A stretch of DNA of 64,000 nt from Rhodanobacter sp. OK091 (GTDB lineage: Bacteria > Pseudomonadota > Gammaproteobacteria > Xanthomonadales > Rhodanobacteraceae), in assembly GCF_900142825.1 (NCBI RefSeq), contig NZ_FRCH01000002.1, positions 124,001 through 188,000 of the forward strand, in the 5' to 3' direction. Every line of letters begins with the position of its first letter. Within the stretch, counting starts at the first letter, position 1. Under the pieces are notes generated by a model, which worked only from the letters and a program-made list of their open reading frames with translations, was not told where the DNA came from and did no database searches. Both the position numbers and the translations under genes were made by a program. Positions 62,416 through 64,000 of the stretch are shown in pieces.

Positions 62416-62520
62416 ATGTCCGCAGCCGTCTATACCGCCACCGTACTCACCAGCGCCCGCGCGGCTGCTGGCATGACGTCGCGTGCGCGCCGACCGCTGG
62501 ATGGGTATTCAGCCGGGTAG
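62416..62520 (+). CDS. arginine leader peptide controlling argF'
   Basis: A 34-residue ORF with GGAA five bases upstream. It holds MTSRARRPLDG: Arg23, Arg25 and Arg26 at 62482-62493, the last read by CGA, a rare codon in such GC-rich genomes. The stop (62518-62520) overlaps GCCGGGT, the antiterminator arm. A ribosome that completes the ORF would cover that arm; one halted at the Arg codons would leave it free. An overlapping ORF at 62375-62476 (MMRIRRRTRH) is also Arg-rich but starts before the predicted transcript start and ends too early to reach the arm. Confidence 0.6.
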   Translation: MSAAVYTATVLTSARAAAGMTSRARRPLDGYSAG

Positions 62521-62580
62521 GCAGTCGCACGCGTTTCATGTGCATTGACGACAAAACCCGGCCATCGTGCCGGGTTTTTT
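62480..62580 (+). promoter_or_regulatory. argF' transcription attenuator (antiterminator and terminator)
   Basis: Terminator: AAAACCCGGC (62553-62562), CATCGT, GCCGGGTTTT (62569-62578) plus T-run. Antiterminator: GCCGGGT (62512-62518) is identical to the 3' terminator arm and can pair with ACCCGGC (62556-62562) instead. A third helix, CGCGTGCG (62480-62487, at Arg23) with CGCACGCG (62526-62533), encloses the antiterminator arm and would be opened by a ribosome stalled at the Arg codons. All four arms of a classical attenuator are thus present. The terminator is 90 bases before the argF' ATG. Confidence 0.65.
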
Positions 62581-62669
62581 GTTTTCTGGAGATGTACTTC
62601 ACACGGATCCACCCGTGACAACCCGAACCGGCCATCCGTGGCCTGACTCTTCACCAAGAGCCTCACAAC

Positions 62670-63677
62670 ATGACCCTTCGCCATTTCATCACAACGCAGG
62701 ACTTCAGCCGCGCCGAGATCGACGCACTGCTGGAACAGGCTGCCGCGTTCAAGCGCTCGCCGCGCGGCCAGCAGCTGGCGGGCAAGTCCATCGCGCTCAT
62801 GTTCTTCAATCCCTCGATGCGCACGCGCACCAGCTTCGAGCTGGGTGCGTTCCATCTGGGCGGGCACGCGATCGTGCTGTCGCCGGGCAAGGATGCGTGG
62901 CCGATCGAGTTCGACGTGGGTAGCGTGATGGACGGCGATACCGAGGAGCACATCGCCGAAGTGGCGCGCGTGTTGTCGCGCTACGTCGACCTGATCGCGG
63001 TGCGCGCGTTCCCGAAATTCCAGGACTGGGCGGTGGATCGCCAGGACAAGGTGGTCAAGGCGTTCGCGCAGTACGCCACGGTGCCGGTGATCAACATGGA
63101 GACGATCACCCACCCCTGCCAGGAGCTGGCCCATGCGCTGGCGATGAAGGAGCACCTGGGCGACCTGCAGAACAAGAAATACGTGTTGACCTGGACCTAT
63201 CATCCGAAGCCGCTGAACACCGCAGTGGCGAATTCGGCGCTCTTGATCGCGACGAAGATGGGCATGGACGTGACCTTGCTGTGCCCCACGCCGGACTATG
63301 TGCTGGACGAGCGCTACATGGCGTTCGGCGAACAGAATGCGAAGGCGAACGGTGGCTCGCTGAAGGTCAGCCACAATATCGAAGAGGCCTATCGTGGCGC
63401 GGACGTGGTCTACGCCAAGAGCTGGGGAGCCCTGCCGTTCTTCGGCCGCTGGGAGCAGGAGAAGCCGATCCGCGATGCGCACAAGCACTTCATCGTCGAC
63501 GAGGCGAAGATGGCGTTGACCAACCACGGCTTGTTCAGCCACTGCCTGCCGTTGCGCCGGAACATCAAGGCCACCGATGCGGTGATGGATTCGCCCGCCT
63601 GCATCGCCATCGACGAGGCCGAGAACCGACTGCACGTGCAGAAGGCGGTGATGGCGTCGTTGATCGGCCAGGGCTGA
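62670..63677 (+). CDS. argF': N-acetyl-L-ornithine carbamoyltransferase
   Basis: A 335-residue transcarbamylase of the xanthomonad arginine route, in which acetylornithine rather than ornithine is carbamoylated. FFNPSMRTRTSFELGAF is the carbamoyl-phosphate site; MDGDTEEH has Glu92, which marks acetylornithine specificity in the Xanthomonas enzyme; HPCQELAHALA, YHPKPLNTAVANSAL and HCLPLRRN are also conserved. It aligns nearly end to end with the Xanthomonas campestris protein as I remember it. Confidence 0.95.
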   Translation: MTLRHFITTQDFSRAEIDALLEQAAAFKRSPRGQQLAGKSIALMFFNPSMRTRTSFELGAFHLGGHAIVLSPGKDAWPIEFDVGSVMDGDTEEHIAEVARVLSRYVDLIAVRAFPKFQDWAVDRQDKVVKAFAQYATVPVINMETITHPCQELAHALAMKEHLGDLQNKKYVLTWTYHPKPLNTAVANSALLIATKMGMDVTLLCPTPDYVLDERYMAFGEQNAKANGGSLKVSHNIEEAYRGADVVYAKSWGALPFFGRWEQEKPIRDAHKHFIVDEAKMALTNHGLFSHCLPLRRNIKATDAVMDSPACIAIDEAENRLHVQKAVMASLIGQG

Positions 63678-63684
63678 GCACTCA

Positions 63685-64000
63685 TGTATACGCCGAAGCA
63701 CTTCGAGGAAACCCGCGCCGATGTCTTGCACGGGCTGATCCGAGCGTATCCGTTCGCCACGCTGGCGACCCACGCGGCTGCCGGGTTGACTGCCAACCAC
63801 CTGCCGTTCGAGCTGGTCGACGGCGTATTGCATGGCCATGTGGCCCGCGGCAACGAGCTGGCGCAGCTGGACGGTGCCGAAGTGCTGCTGATCTTCCAGG
63901 GTCCGGACGGCTATATCAGCCCGAACTGGTATCCGAGCAAGCACGAGACCGGGCGCGAGGTGCCGACCTGGAACTATGCGGTGGTCCATGTGCATGGCCG
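63685..64000 (+). CDS. PaiB-type FMN-binding protein, N-terminal part (cut by window edge)
   Basis: The first 105 codons. MYTPKHFEETRADVLHGLIRAYPFATLATHAAAGLTANHLPFEL and IFQGPDGYISPNWYPSK are the start and the flavin-barrel block of the PaiB/FMN-binding negative transcriptional regulator family (PF04299). It starts seven bases after argF', so it is probably in the same operon. The role beside arginine genes is unknown. Confidence 0.88.

Noticed and set aside
62430..63995. A 521-codon minus-strand open frame across argF'
   Set aside because: Its translation has no recognisable domain and is rich in Arg/His/Gln as expected of the antisense frame of a GC-rich gene; argF' on the plus strand is certain.

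Overview
The window is GC-rich and densely coded, and reads as ordinary chromosome of a gammaproteobacterium of the Xanthomonadales, most likely Rhodanobacteraceae (Rhodanobacter, Dyella, Frateuria or Luteibacter type). The placement is inferred from several things. The arginine gene is an N-acetylornithine carbamoyltransferase with the xanthomonad Glu92. A REP-like palindrome built on TGTAGGAGCGAC is present. DksA carries a long Lys/Ala tail. FimX, FolE2 and the asnS/erpA-like and rpsF-rpsR-rplI-dnaB-alr-radA gene orders also fit. I see no prophage, transposase, CRISPR array, tRNA or rRNA gene.

Layout. 1-9 kb: end of holA, nadD, then an accessory stretch (NERD-helicase, MpaB oxygenase, aroG behind an attenuator, osmC, small membrane and secreted proteins, nitronate monooxygenase) before rsfS, rlmH and maf. 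10.6-17 kb: CPBP protease, MAPEG protein, YpfJ metalloprotease, a Cys-cluster protein, then a divergent stress module (anti-sigma and ECF sigma on one strand, Tat metallophosphoesterase and cupredoxin on the other). 17-24 kb: two DEAD-box helicases flanking fghA, a methyltransferase, an MFS transporter, slyD. 24-34 kb: NlpC/P60 lipoprotein, a secreted ChaN/EreA-like protein, a glutathione-reductase-like enzyme, hutG-like, an Asr-like secreted protein, and a minus-strand group (MalM-like, small membrane protein, SDR, ALDH8-type dehydrogenase, carbonic anhydrase, RidA) that may serve 2-aminomuconate metabolism. 34-47 kb is core machinery: asnS, rpsF-rpsR-rplI, dnaB, alr, radA, ypjD, an SdpR/SdpI pair, ffh, rpsP-rimM-trmD-rplS. 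47-64 kb: fimX, epmB/efp, mtaD-like, yciI, ubiG, mupP/gph, a phytoene-synthase-like protein, folE2, yidD-pyrC, dksA, sufE, cysS, a glycine-zipper protein, argF' behind a second attenuator, and the start of a PaiB-type gene.

The most interesting content is regulatory and lies in gaps too small for gene callers. (1) aroG is preceded by a 27-codon ORF with Tyr-Phe-Trp-Phe-Tyr-Gly-Tyr and mutually exclusive RNA hairpins ending in an intrinsic terminator. (2) argF' is preceded by a 34-codon ORF with an Arg cluster including a CGA codon; its last codons overlap an antiterminator arm that competes with a strong terminator. (3) The ECF sigma operon and the phosphoesterase-cupredoxin operon share back-to-back copies of one promoter, GCGGGAATA-N16-GGTAAT, which predicts an autoregulated stress regulon. 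(4) An MxKDx-repeat protein sits behind GTAACC-N16-CGAA, the motif known for SigF-type ECF factors. Two of these transcripts (the aro leader peptide and the ECF sigma gene) are predicted to start at or next to their ATG.

All functional names rest on motifs read by eye in the translations. No similarity search or RNA-folding program was run.
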